DNA of 56,859 nt from Desulfovibrio sp. (GTDB lineage Bacteria > Desulfobacterota > Desulfovibrionia > Desulfovibrionales > Desulfovibrionaceae): assembly GCF_014803725.1 (NCBI RefSeq), contig NZ_JAAVBE010000016.1, positions 1 to 56,859 on the forward strand, written 5' to 3'. The translations under genes and the position numbers were made by a program. A model generated the notes under the pieces. The model searched no databases and was not told where the DNA came from. It saw nothing but the letters and a program-made list of their open reading frames with translations. Shown piece by piece: positions 7,805 through 15,983 of the stretch; position 1 is the first letter of the stretch; the number at the start of each line of letters is the position of its first letter.

Positions 7805-7827
7805 GAAGGGGGGCGAAAGCCCCCTTC
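7805..7827. terminator. Terminator between convergent cargo and hub-side genes
   Basis: GGGGGC and GCCCCC flank a GAAA tetraloop in the 27-base gap between the plus-strand 71-aa gene and the minus-strand gene ending at 7828. The stem can extend through flanking AAG/CTT pairs. Confidence 0.7.
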
Positions 7828-8373
7828 TTACTTGTTCATATCGCGCCGATAGCCCTTCCCTTGCAAGCCGGCCTGCATGGCGCTTTGCTGGGGCGCGGCC
7901 TTGGCCTGCTTTTGGCCCTTGTCCGCGCTGCCCCCGGTGCGCCCGGCGTTTTTGTGCCGCTTTCGCGGCGGCACGCTGGTCGTCTGTGTCTGGACGATGA
8001 TCACCTCGCGGCATTGCGCCGTGACAAAAAGGGCGTGTTCGCTGGTGTTGTCCGTTGTGGTGTTTACGGCCTCCACCAGCATGTTGGTGTAGAGGCGCTT
8101 GCCGGTGACAATCTCCACGGGCTCGCGCTTGCGCATGAGCTCAAGCAGCTTCTCGTAGATTTCCCGGCTGGCCCCGGGGCCGGCCGTGTCCGAATGGCCC
8201 GCGCGCAGGGTCAGGCTGGCGGGCTCGACGTAGGCGTGGTCATTGATTTTCGCGCCCTGCTCCACGGGGTGCTCGGTAATGGTCACCTTGTCCTCGTGGG
8301 CCTCCTCCACCACCACGGCAAATTGCAGGCCGCCCAGGTTGCGCCCCGTTATCACTGTCCCGCTCTCGCTCAC
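7828..8373 (-). CDS. Dit-like baseplate/tail protein
   Basis: This 181-residue protein follows the tape measure gene with a 4-base overlap. The N-terminal part (TVITGRNLGGLQFAVVVEE, then VTITEHPVEQGAKINDHAYVEP) is the classic opening of the Dit-like tail protein domain. The section REIYEKLLELMRKREPVEIVTGKR and NMLVEAVNTTTDNTSEHALF completes it. The last 40 residues are Lys/Gln-rich and disordered. It would cap the tube and connect to the hub. The plus-strand cargo cassette separates it from the plug gene. Confidence 0.82.
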   Translation of the reverse strand: MSESGTVITGRNLGGLQFAVVVEEAHEDKVTITEHPVEQGAKINDHAYVEPASLTLRAGHSDTAGPGASREIYEKLLELMRKREPVEIVTGKRLYTNMLVEAVNTTTDNTSEHALFVTAQCREVIIVQTQTTSVPPRKRHKNAGRTGGSADKGQKQAKAAPQQSAMQAGLQGKGYRRDMNK

Positions 8374-10034
8374 CGCACCGCCCCCTGCGTGTTGCGCGCA
8401 ATGTCCGCGGCCACGTTATGCTGCGCCGCGGCCACCTTGCCCGCCACCTGTTCCGGGTTTTGCGCGCCGTTGACCGTAATTTCGGCCTTGCTGTCCACCT
8501 TGACGCTCGTGTTTTTGTTGGTCGCGCCGTGGGCCTGGAGGGGCGAGGGCTTGAGGGCTGCCCCTTGCGGGATAACAGGCGGCGCGGCGGGCGCGGCCTG
8601 CTTTTCCGGCGCGGCAGCGTCCCCGGAAAGGCCCAGCTTTTTTTGAATGAACTCGGGCAGGATGGACGCCATGCTCCTGATTTTGCCCTTGATCCAGTCG
8701 ATAGCCGGCGCAAAAAAGTCCATTATGGCCTTGGCCGCGCCCTCGGCCCAGGCGGCCACGTCCGGGAAGGCATCGGCAAAGCCGTCCCAGAGGTGCCCGA
8801 AAAACTCTTTTATGGGCTCCCAATACTCAATGACCAGGGCCGCCAGAGTTATGATGATGCCAAGGGGATTGGCCTTGAGGATGCCCCACAACACCTTGAA
8901 TGCGGCGGTAACGCCGCCCAGGACACCCTTGACCGCCAGCAGCGCCCCCTTGAGCGCCAGGGCAACGCCAAGGCCCGTAGCTATGGCCGTAAACAGGCGT
9001 TCATTTTCGGCGCAAAACTTGAGCACGGCGGAAATGGCGTCGCCTATGGCCTTGCGTACGGCCTCGATGGTCTCTTCCCAGAGCCCCCAGTCAAAATAGC
9101 TCTCGCCCCCCTCCATGTAGGTGCAATAGTCGTCAATGAGGGCCACAATGGCCGCAAGCCCGGCCACGATGGCGCCAAGCGGCGTGGCAAGGAAGCCCGC
9201 GTTGAGGAGCTTCCAGGCCGTCAGGAAGAGCGCGAGGCCCTGGACAAGGCGCTTTTGGCCGTCATCGAGCTTGTCATACCAGGAGACCAGGGACGCCGCC
9301 CAAGTGACGACACGGCGCACCAGGGCGCCCACAACCCCGGCCACGCGCAAGACCAGGCTTATGACGGTCTCAAACAGGCGCTTGATCTTGCCGAAATTTT
9401 CCATGACGACGCGGCGCAGGCTCTCCACGTCCCCCCTGATCTTGCCCAAAAAGGCCCCGCCCACGGCCTTGGCCAAAAGATCGCACATGGAGCGCAGCTT
9501 CCTCAGCTCGGCCATAAAGGCCTTGCTGTCCTCCGCGGCCTTTTGCGCGTCCCGCCCGGCAACGGCGTACATGGCCGCGAACTCGCTTTTGAGCTCGCCC
9601 ACGTCCCGCGTAAGCATGGGCACAAGGGCCGGGTCAATGCCCATGCGCCTGGCGTAGAGCCGCGCGGCCTGGTCGCTCATGCCGCGCATGGCCCGGCCCG
9701 CGCGCTCCAACAGTACGCTCGCGTCCTTGATGTGCGGGTACTTGCTCTTGAGGCTGCCCAGGGACGTAGCCACCGCGTCGGCGCTGGCGCCTGTCTGCTC
9801 GGCCACGTAGCCAAGCTCCTCCAGCTTTTGGATAGGGACGCCCAGGCCCTCGGCCTTTTTGGCCAGTTCCACCTCGCTTTGCGCCACGCGCATGATGCCG
9901 GCAATGGCCGCGCCCGCGGCCACAGAGCAGGCGGCGCCAAAGCCGGCCACCTTGGCCAGCGCCGCCTTCATGCCCTTTTCGTCGACTTTAAAGCCGATGC
10001 TGGCCAAAAATTCGGCAATGGTCGCCGCCATCAT
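8370..10034 (-). CDS. Tail tape measure protein
   Basis: This 554-residue protein begins IAEFLASIGFKVDEKGMKAA, the usual tape-measure opening. It is rich in hydrophobic helices in the middle (residues about 240-430, e.g. LVQGLALFLTAWKLLNAG, LGAIVAGLAAIVALIDD) with an Ala/Pro and Gln-rich end. It sets tail length and is probably injected. It is shorter than many tape measures, predicting a fairly short tail. Two adjacent ATG codons (10034 and 10031) are possible starts. Confidence 0.92.
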   Translation of the reverse strand: MMAATIAEFLASIGFKVDEKGMKAALAKVAGFGAACSVAAGAAIAGIMRVAQSEVELAKKAEGLGVPIQKLEELGYVAEQTGASADAVATSLGSLKSKYPHIKDASVLLERAGRAMRGMSDQAARLYARRMGIDPALVPMLTRDVGELKSEFAAMYAVAGRDAQKAAEDSKAFMAELRKLRSMCDLLAKAVGGAFLGKIRGDVESLRRVVMENFGKIKRLFETVISLVLRVAGVVGALVRRVVTWAASLVSWYDKLDDGQKRLVQGLALFLTAWKLLNAGFLATPLGAIVAGLAAIVALIDDYCTYMEGGESYFDWGLWEETIEAVRKAIGDAISAVLKFCAENERLFTAIATGLGVALALKGALLAVKGVLGGVTAAFKVLWGILKANPLGIIITLAALVIEYWEPIKEFFGHLWDGFADAFPDVAAWAEGAAKAIMDFFAPAIDWIKGKIRSMASILPEFIQKKLGLSGDAAAPEKQAAPAAPPVIPQGAALKPSPLQAHGATNKNTSVKVDSKAEITVNGAQNPEQVAGKVAAAQHNVAADIARNTQGAVR

Positions 10035-10207
10035 GCGTCCTTGTGTCTTATGGCGTCCAGGTAGCGGCGCTCATTTTCGGCCGCCACGTCCAGGGCGTCG
10101 TTCATGAGCGCCACGTCCTTGAGGTCAAGCTCTCCGTTTTTCAGGCTCTCATAGCGGCACATGCCGCGCACGGCGGGCCGCAAGAGCCAGTCCTCGCCGC
10201 CGGGCAT
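10031..10207 (-). CDS. DUF6889-type second tail chaperone ORF (possible frameshift product)
   Basis: A 58-residue product would start at ATG 10207 (MPGGEDWLLRPAVRGMCRYE). The frame is also open upstream into the preceding chaperone gene in the -1 frame. The gene lacks a clear ribosome site. It lies between tail chaperone and tape measure, exactly where dsDNA phages make a -1 frameshift fusion. The heptaguanine run (G7, minus strand, near 10242-10248) is the likely slip site; a T6 run near 10275 is a second candidate. It may be made as a fusion, independently, or both. Confidence 0.7.
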   Translation of the reverse strand: MPGGEDWLLRPAVRGMCRYESLKNGELDLKDVALMNDALDVAAENERRYLDAIRHKDA

Positions 10208-10224
10208 GGCCACCCACTCAACAC

Positions 10225-10635
10225 TTACGCCGTCGCCGTCTCCCCCCCAGCCGGCGCGAGCGAGGGGAGCGCGAGAAAAAACCCCGCAAGATTGTCCTGG
10301 AGGGTGTGGGCGGTGAGCGAAATCAGGGTCAAGAGGTCGAGGTCGTACATGGTCGCGCCGTTCTGGCGCACGCGGGCCCAGCCGCCCCCCGCAATGCGGC
10401 ACTCGCACACGTCCAGGCAGGCGTTGCAGATGTATTCCAGGCTCTCGTCCGGGAGCGCGCCGATGGCGCAGCCCAGCGGCTCCACAAGGGTCTCGGGCCG
10501 CTCCATGTCCGCCTGCTGCAAAAGGCCCTGGAGCTTGCCCAGCACGGGCGCGGCGCGCTTGACGATATACATCTGCGCAAAGGCGTTGAGCTTGCCCGTG
10601 CGGTAGGTTGTGCCCTGGATGATCACTTCCTTCAT
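10225..10635 (-). CDS. Tail assembly chaperone
   Basis: This 136-residue protein starts at MKEVIIQGTTYRTGKLNAFA. It lies between the tube and tape measure genes, the invariant position of tail chaperones. Conserved-looking sections are QMYIVKRAAPVLGKL and LLTLISLTAHTLQDNLAGFF. It is mostly helical and would coat the tape measure during tail assembly. The stop falls within a region where the -1 frame is open through to 10031. Confidence 0.8.
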   Translation of the reverse strand: MKEVIIQGTTYRTGKLNAFAQMYIVKRAAPVLGKLQGLLQQADMERPETLVEPLGCAIGALPDESLEYICNACLDVCECRIAGGGWARVRQNGATMYDLDLLTLISLTAHTLQDNLAGFFLALPSLAPAGGETATA

Positions 10636-10650
10636 GGCTTGTCTCTTGGT

Positions 10651-11112
10651 TTAGAAGATTTCCGGGGTGCCGCTGCCGATCTGGCTCTCGATCTTGCCGG
10701 CGTGGAATGTCCACTGATAGGTGCCCCCCTCCTGGGCAAAGACCTTGTCCGGCGCCTTGGAAAAGGCCACCTCCTGACACGTCACGGTGTCGCCGCGGGC
10801 AATGTCCCGGATGGTTACGGTGTTGCGCCCCCAGGAAGAGCTCGACTTGCTCTGCGTGTTGTAGAGGTTTTGCAGGAGGCGGTTGACCGGGCTGGTGCGC
10901 AGCAGGGTCACGGTGATAGTGCCCGAGCAGTCCGCGATCAGGGAGTGCATGGCCGCGCCGTCCGCGCCGATGGTCATGACGTTTTTGTCGCCCGTGGGCG
11001 TTATGGCGATGCCCTCCTGGGCAATGCCCACACGGTCGCCCGAGAGCGGGAAATTGCCCCCGGGCCCGGAAATGGCGGCCTGAACGTCCAGGAAAGAATA
11101 TGCAAAGCCCAT
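10651..11112 (-). CDS. DUF3277-type tail tube protein
   Basis: This 153-residue protein starts at MGFAYSFLDVQAAISGPGG; upstream in-frame codons overlap the sheath gene and are rejected. The sequence GKNV-like block (PTGDKNVMTIGADGAAMHSL, then GTITVTLLRTSPVNRLLQ) matches DUF3277, the tube protein family of Mu-like myophages. It polymerises as the inner tail tube. It follows the sheath with an 11-base gap. Confidence 0.88.
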   Translation of the reverse strand: MGFAYSFLDVQAAISGPGGNFPLSGDRVGIAQEGIAITPTGDKNVMTIGADGAAMHSLIADCSGTITVTLLRTSPVNRLLQNLYNTQSKSSSSWGRNTVTIRDIARGDTVTCQEVAFSKAPDKVFAQEGGTYQWTFHAGKIESQIGSGTPEIF

Positions 11113-11123
11113 GATGCCCCCTT

Positions 11124-12602
11124 TTAGCGGTTGACGTTGATGGCCACGTCCACGGAATGGATGGCCCCGGCCAGCTTGATGGCGCACTGGATGGGCGGGG
11201 CCTTGCGCTGCTCGCGCTCGCTCTGCGCCTGCAACTCGATGGGCTCGGAATAGACGTAATAGCCCTTGGGCAGGTACTCGCCGCGCTCAATTTGCCCGAA
11301 GCCGTCGCCGTTCCAAGTGCCCGGCGCCACCAGGGCGTTGTTGACGGCCTGCTCCATGACGTTCTCAATGCAGGCGATCAACTGGTTGACGCCGGAATTG
11401 GTTTGCGGGATCTTGGTCTTGCTCTGGTAGAGCAGGTTCCACAACTCCGTCTGCACGGCGTTTTGCAGCCAGTCGGTGCCGTGGATCTCGTCAAACCAGG
11501 CGTCGCCGCTCATGACGCCTTCCTGCAAAATGGCCGTGTCGTTATTGTAGGCCGCAAAGACGTTGCAACGCTTGGCCGCCAGGGTATTGGCCTGGCTTTC
11601 GGTCAGGCCCTCGGCTTCCACGCTCGGGAGCTGCTTGAATTTGAGCGTAATGGTGGAGCGGTTGGCCGAAAAATTGACCGTAAAGGCCCGGCCGATGGCG
11701 CTTATGGCCGCGTAGGGGTTGGCGCTGTAGCAGACAAAGCAGCGCGAGAGTTTCAGCGCCTTGGCGCGGCTCGCCAGGTCGTCCGCGTAAGCACTGTCCA
11801 GGACGCGCGTATCGGTAACGGTGGCCGCATAAATGCGGCTCTTGGGCGCCGCCTGGAGGTACTGCGCCACGGCCAGGTGGTCATCCACGGGCACGTCCGC
11901 GTCCGCCACGGCAAAGCCGTACCAGTCGCCGCGATCCGCCAGCTCCACCGCGCACGCTTTCAGGCTTTCGGCGTCGTGGCCGTCCTGGGGCGCAAGGCCC
12001 GTGGCCCGCGTCATCTTGAGCATGGCGGCGAGCGGCGTGCCGTTTTCGGCGTCCTCACAATAGTTGAGAGTGGCTTCCGCGCCCGTGGCCTTGCTGGTCA
12101 GCGCGAAGCGCTCGCCGTCAAAGGTGCAGTTGGCCCCGGCGCCCGCGGCTTTGGCGTCAATGACGGCGGCCACGGCGTTGAGGTTCGTGGCCGCGGAAAA
12201 GTCCAGGTCTTCCAGGGCCGTCTCCACGCCGCCCACGCTGATCACAAGGGAGCCGTCGGTAATGACGCTCCAGCGACTCATGGCCATCTCTTCGGCCGTG
12301 AGGATGCCGCCCGCAAGCTGCGCCGGGCTGGCCGTCTTTACCCAGCGGCCGATTTGCAGGATGGCCGGGCGCGGGGACTGACTGAAAAAGAGCTCCGCGG
12401 CCAGATATTCCGGGGCCGTGACGCCGAAGTCCGCCGCCACGCCGTCAATGCCCGTGTAGGTGCGGATACGCTCCGCGGGACTGATCACAGAGGACGGCCC
12501 GGCAATGAGCAAGACGCCGAAATTGCGGCGGCTGGCGGCCAGCGGTTGCAGGTTGACGGTGACGTTGACAACGCGGTCAACGGAAAGGGCTTTCGTGGCC
12601 AT
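11124..12602 (-). CDS. DUF3383-type tail sheath protein
   Basis: At 492 residues this is the usual size for a contractile sheath. The N-terminus (DRVVNVTVNLQPLAASRRNF) and FGVLLIAGPSSVI plus YLAAELFFSQSPRPAILQIG are typical DUF3383. The C-terminal segment ends AIKLAGAIHSVDVAINVNR, a normal sheath terminus. It is the contractile outer tail layer, and so the phage is a myophage. Confidence 0.92.
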   Translation of the reverse strand: MATKALSVDRVVNVTVNLQPLAASRRNFGVLLIAGPSSVISPAERIRTYTGIDGVAADFGVTAPEYLAAELFFSQSPRPAILQIGRWVKTASPAQLAGGILTAEEMAMSRWSVITDGSLVISVGGVETALEDLDFSAATNLNAVAAVIDAKAAGAGANCTFDGERFALTSKATGAEATLNYCEDAENGTPLAAMLKMTRATGLAPQDGHDAESLKACAVELADRGDWYGFAVADADVPVDDHLAVAQYLQAAPKSRIYAATVTDTRVLDSAYADDLASRAKALKLSRCFVCYSANPYAAISAIGRAFTVNFSANRSTITLKFKQLPSVEAEGLTESQANTLAAKRCNVFAAYNNDTAILQEGVMSGDAWFDEIHGTDWLQNAVQTELWNLLYQSKTKIPQTNSGVNQLIACIENVMEQAVNNALVAPGTWNGDGFGQIERGEYLPKGYYVYSEPIELQAQSEREQRKAPPIQCAIKLAGAIHSVDVAINVNR

Positions 12603-12612
12603 AGCGTGCCTC

Positions 12613-13185
12613 CTATCGGCTTCTGCCGCACAGGCCGCAGGCCCGGGCGGTCTTGAGATCCTTGATGTCTGTAGTCCCTTCGCGGGGCGGTGTCTTGCCC
12701 ATCCACGGCCCGCGCGTAAACGTGATGCTCACGTCCTGGCGGCGCTGCCAGCGCCCGTCAACAAGCTCCGGCGCGGGCGTTATGGCGCCCACGCGCACCA
12801 GGGCGAGGTTGGCCGGCTCGCGCAGCATGGCCCGGTTTTGCTCGATCCACAGGCCGTCGCGCAGTGCCCTTGCCAGCGCCCGGGCGTGGGGCCCGTAAAA
12901 ACTGCACAGCACGGCCAGGCTCTCATGGACAGCAAGCCGGGTTGCGCCGCCCTCATGCCAGGCCGCGCCGCCCGGCGCGTCCTCGCCCACAATGCCAAGC
13001 GCGCACCAGTCCACGTCCGGGCCCGGGGCCGCGGGCGGCTTGGGCTGCCAGCGCGGGCGCACCATGGGGCCGGGCAGGCCCGTAAGGCCGCAGACCATGC
13101 CGTGCAGCACGTCCTCCAGGGTCGGCTCGTCAGGCCCGGGCGCGGGCTTGAGCCACCCGGCCGAAAGACTGCTCGCGTCACTCAC
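12613..13185 (-). CDS. Phage neck terminator (gp12-like) protein
   Basis: A GTG start at 13185 (VSDASSLSAGWLK) overlaps the upstream stop by 8 bases and gives 190 residues. The opening VLHGMVCGLTGLPGPMVRPRW and the section VDWCALGIVGEDAPG fit the neck terminator gp12-like family that precedes the sheath gene. The C-terminus has several Arg and a short Cys pair (ACGLCGRSR). It would seal the head-tail joint. Confidence 0.72.
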   Translation of the reverse strand: MSDASSLSAGWLKPAPGPDEPTLEDVLHGMVCGLTGLPGPMVRPRWQPKPPAAPGPDVDWCALGIVGEDAPGGAAWHEGGATRLAVHESLAVLCSFYGPHARALARALRDGLWIEQNRAMLREPANLALVRVGAITPAPELVDGRWQRRQDVSITFTRGPWMGKTPPREGTTDIKDLKTARACGLCGRSR

Positions 13186-13543
13186 TTGCGGCCTCGGGCA
13201 ACAGCGTGGCCAGGGCGCGCACATAGCCGGGCCACGGCTCCACGCTGGCCACCTCGTAGCGCTGCCCCTGCCACAAGATCACGTCCGCCGCTGTGCCTTC
13301 GGGGCGCTGGCCCCCGCGCAGGGGCTCGCGGCTGTAAACCGTGATGGTCTCGCGGTCGCGGTCGCCTTCGGGCAAGCGCTCCAACTCGCGCGGCGTGGCG
13401 GGCTGGACGACACCCCGCCAGGGCAGCACTTCACAGGCCAGTTGCGCCCGGCCCATGTCGTCCACGGTCTCTGTCTGACGTTCCACATCAAAGGCCGCGC
13501 AAAAATCCGGGTCGGAAAGCAGGTAGGAGACATCAAGCGCCAT
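13178..13543 (-). CDS. Putative head-tail connector protein
   Basis: The product has 121 residues from MALDVSYLLSDPDFC; ATG 13543 overlaps the preceding stop by 11 bases. The text IVLWQGQRYEVASVEPWPGY-like region (DVILWQGQRYEVASVEPW) resembles small stopper or neck proteins that read xGxxYxVxxVxxW. It sits between the gp10-like and neck terminator genes, where a stopper is expected. No named domain is certain. Confidence 0.65.
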   Translation of the reverse strand: MALDVSYLLSDPDFCAAFDVERQTETVDDMGRAQLACEVLPWRGVVQPATPRELERLPEGDRDRETITVYSREPLRGGQRPEGTAADVILWQGQRYEVASVEPWPGYVRALATLLPEAASE

Positions 13544-14183
13544 TGCCGCCCCCCGGCGTGATAAGGCCACTTCCCCCGCCGCGTTTGCGGATGACATAGG
13601 TGTGGCTTTTCATAAGCTGGGCCGTGTCGATGAGCGGGTTCAGCCTGCCGCGCTCGAGGCGGGACTTGCCGCGCTTGACCTCGCCCTTGCGCTTGCCCTT
13701 CTCATACGTGAGCACCTTGCCTTCGTCGTTTTTCAGCAGGGGCTTGTAGTCCAGCGTTTCGGCCTTGAGCGGCTGCCAGTCGTTATCCTGGAACATGGCG
13801 CGCACCGAGCTTTCCCCGCGCTGGCCAATATGGTTGAGCGCCGCTTCCACGGCCTGCTCATTGCCCTTGAACGCCTGCGCGGCCGCTTCCCGGAGCTCCT
13901 GCGCCGCCATAGGGAGTATTTTTTCAATGCCCGGTATGAGGTGCGGGCGCGCCGGAATACCCGCGGCCGGGGCCCCGAACTCGTGAATATAGGACAATTC
14001 GGCGTTGTTAATGCCGTGGCTTGCCCGCGCATGGGCGCCGTGATCCTTTTTCTTGATGTCGCCGCGCTCGTCGTCATCAGCCGGGACGCCGATGAACACG
14101 TCCTGCCCGGTCAAATTGGCCACGGCCCGGCGGATGGCGGCTGTCTGGTTCGCCGTCTGCCTCACGGAAAGCGTGGGCTTCAT
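13533..14183 (-). CDS. Phage morphogenesis/HK97 gp10-like protein
   Basis: This 216-residue protein starts at MKPTLSVRQTANQTAA (overlapping the DUF4054 stop by 4 bases). The block FIGVPADDD and ELSYIHEFGAPAAGIPARPHL are the hallmark of virion morphogenesis/gp10-like tail completion proteins (iHEFG..a.IPARPfl). The C-terminus is Lys/Gly-rich. It functions at the head-tail interface. Confidence 0.82.
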   Translation of the reverse strand: MKPTLSVRQTANQTAAIRRAVANLTGQDVFIGVPADDDERGDIKKKDHGAHARASHGINNAELSYIHEFGAPAAGIPARPHLIPGIEKILPMAAQELREAAAQAFKGNEQAVEAALNHIGQRGESSVRAMFQDNDWQPLKAETLDYKPLLKNDEGKVLTYEKGKRKGEVKRGKSRLERGRLNPLIDTAQLMKSHTYVIRKRGGGSGLITPGGGNGA

Positions 14184-14581
14184 GCCACCATGCCCCCGGC
14201 CCCCACTATCTGCACCAGCGCCCAAAACTGCTGGCCGTAGCTCGTCAAATTGTATTGGCCAGCCCCAGAAAGGGCATTGCCCTGGGCGGACGCGCCCGTG
14301 CGCGTGGTGGAGTGCGAGAGGCCGCCCACGGTCTTTGTCTCGCTGGTCACGGGGCCGGCGGCCGCGTTGATGCCGCCCGTGCCCGAGGCGTCCTTGGCCG
14401 CTTCAAGCTCAAGCGTTATCTGGTGCGCGGCATAAAGCCCCATGCCCTCCTCGAGGAGTTCCCCCCAACGAGCGGCGGGCAAGAGCTTGCCCGCCACCCG
14501 CAGGTGGAACGCCACGCGGCCGTCCGGCACAAGGTCCGGCGAAAACTGCGGGAACGCCTCGCGGAAGGCCGCCACGTTCAT
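14180..14581 (-). CDS. DUF4054-type head-tail adaptor
   Basis: This 133-residue protein starts MNVAAFREAFPQFSPDLVPD and includes LLEEGMGLYAAHQITLELE, then a Ser/Thr/Gly stretch and YNLTSYGQQFWALVQIVGAG. This is a standard DUF4054 protein, the adaptor following the capsid gene in this phage type. Gene order (capsid, DUF4054, gp10-like, connector, neck) is intact. Confidence 0.88.
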   Translation of the reverse strand: MNVAAFREAFPQFSPDLVPDGRVAFHLRVAGKLLPAARWGELLEEGMGLYAAHQITLELEAAKDASGTGGINAAAGPVTSETKTVGGLSHSTTRTGASAQGNALSGAGQYNLTSYGQQFWALVQIVGAGGMVA

Positions 14582-14583
14582 GG

Positions 14584-15519
14584 CTATACCCCGTCCGCGT
14601 AGGCCACGGTCTCGGGATAGACGAACTCCACCTCGCCCAGAGCGGCGTAGTAGGTGGTCATCTGGTACAAGCCCCGGAACTCCACGGGCGTGTGCTGGAG
14701 CGGCACCAGCGGGAAACGCACATACTGGCGCGACTTGGTGTAAGCCACCATGCGGTCTTTCTTGGCCGTGCCGATGCCCGCCAGGTGTTTGACCGGGGCC
14801 ACCTCCAGCAGCCTGCCGTTGACGGTGTTACAAAGGCACTGCTCGCGCACATATTGCAGGATGCTGATGCTGCCCGCTGCCGTCATGGGCTTGGTGAGGC
14901 TGCTCATGGCCTTGGGCGGGACCAGCAGGCGATCCGGCAGGATGGAGTAGCCGCTGGCCTCCCAGGCGGTTTCCAGAACCTGGTTGATGCTCTTCAGGAT
15001 CTCGTCCGGCGTGGACGCGCTCCACAGCTTGGCCAGCGTTGTCGCGCTTACGTCGGGGTTGTTGCACAGCCCCGTGGCCCCCACGGCCTCGTCGCCCACA
15101 TAGACCATCTGATCGATGTCCATCTGGTGTTTGAGGTGCAGGGCGTCCAGCTTTTCGCGGTCAATGGGGCGGCTCAGCTGCTGGGCGGCCGCCAGTTCCT
15201 TGACCGTGTAGCCAATTTCATTGGCCCACAGGCGCAGGGGCTTGCTGGACTTTTCGATGTTGACGGCCACGCCGGGAATGGCCGTGGCGTCCTTGCCCGC
15301 CCAGTTGATGCCACCCGCGTAGATGCCGCCCATAGCCGCAAAGCTGGTGTTGGTGTAGCTGGACACCTCGTCGGCCAGGGTCACGTCCTCGCGCAGGTCA
15401 ATGTCGCGCCCCCAGGTCACGGCCGCCAGGGGGCCGTGGAGTTCCGGGTCCAGACGCTCGAGTTCCCCCTTGAGGAAAGCCCCGGCGTCGCGGATATGTT
15501 TTGCGTCCATCGTAAACAT
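14584..15519 (-). CDS. DUF2184-type major capsid protein
   Basis: This 311-residue protein has no N-terminal prodomain visible. The run SYTNTSFAAMGGIYAGGINW, the WANEIGYTVKELAAAQQLSR section and MDIDQMVYVGDEAVGATGLC match DUF2184 coat proteins. It forms the icosahedral shell (HK97-type fold expected for the family). The neighbouring cement and DUF2213 protease/scaffold genes support this. Confidence 0.9.
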   Translation of the reverse strand: MFTMDAKHIRDAGAFLKGELERLDPELHGPLAAVTWGRDIDLREDVTLADEVSSYTNTSFAAMGGIYAGGINWAGKDATAIPGVAVNIEKSSKPLRLWANEIGYTVKELAAAQQLSRPIDREKLDALHLKHQMDIDQMVYVGDEAVGATGLCNNPDVSATTLAKLWSASTPDEILKSINQVLETAWEASGYSILPDRLLVPPKAMSSLTKPMTAAGSISILQYVREQCLCNTVNGRLLEVAPVKHLAGIGTAKKDRMVAYTKSRQYVRFPLVPLQHTPVEFRGLYQMTTYYAALGEVEFVYPETVAYADGV

Positions 15520-15530
15520 GCGTCTCGCTC

Positions 15531-15983
15531 CTAGATGTTGAAGGCGATCTCGACGATGCCGCCGTCGTCCGCGGCCCCCATAAAGATGCAGCCGGGCACC
15601 TCCACGGTCTCGTCCTTGACCGCCGTGGCCTCGATGTCGCCCACGGCCTTGCCCTCGGCGGCGGCAACGCGCACGTGGACGGCCGCGCCCTTGGCGGCCG
15701 TGCCGCGCGCAAGCCGGACGGCCATGTAGCCGCGCCGCATGCAGTCCTGGATGCTCCCGGCCGTGGCCTGCGCGTCCTGTGTGGGATAGGGGCGCACCAC
15801 GAAGCCGTAGACGGCGTCGGCCGCCGCCGAAAGCGGAGAAAGTTTGCCCGCGCCGTCCAGCTTGACGGGCGCGCCGAAAGCCACGTCCGCGCCCATAAGG
15901 CCGGATTCCACCGTGGCCTCGGCCTTGCGAGTCACGTCCCCGGCAAAGCCCGAGGGCATCCTGGTCAGGTAAGCGTTACCCAT
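15531..15983 (-). CDS. DUF2190-like structural cement/head decoration protein
   Basis: This 150-residue protein starts MGNAYLTRMPSGFAGDVTRK, the usual opening of structural cement proteins in phages with DUF2184 capsids; upstream codons overlap DUF2213. It contains GADVAFGAPVKLDGAGKLSP and RGYMAVRLARGTAAKGAAVH, a beta-rich layout. It would decorate the capsid. It overlaps the DUF2213 stop by 8 bases. Confidence 0.8.
   Translation of the reverse strand: MGNAYLTRMPSGFAGDVTRKAEATVESGLMGADVAFGAPVKLDGAGKLSPLSAAADAVYGFVVRPYPTQDAQATAGSIQDCMRRGYMAVRLARGTAAKGAAVHVRVAAAEGKAVGDIEATAVKDETVEVPGCIFMGAADDGGIVEIAFNI

Noticed and set aside
8418..10064. 548-codon plus-strand frame opposite the tape measure gene
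   Set aside because: It is an antisense shadow of a GC-rich gene; no domain or ribosome site. The same applies to long plus-strand frames at 493-1452, 1791-3377, 4379-5548, 11157-12656, 14692-15534, 18832-20322 and 20186-21670.
10031..11368. 445-codon frame spanning tube and chaperone genes
   Set aside because: Most of it is out of phase with the tube and chaperone genes, which are better supported. Only its last part (10031-10207) is real coding.
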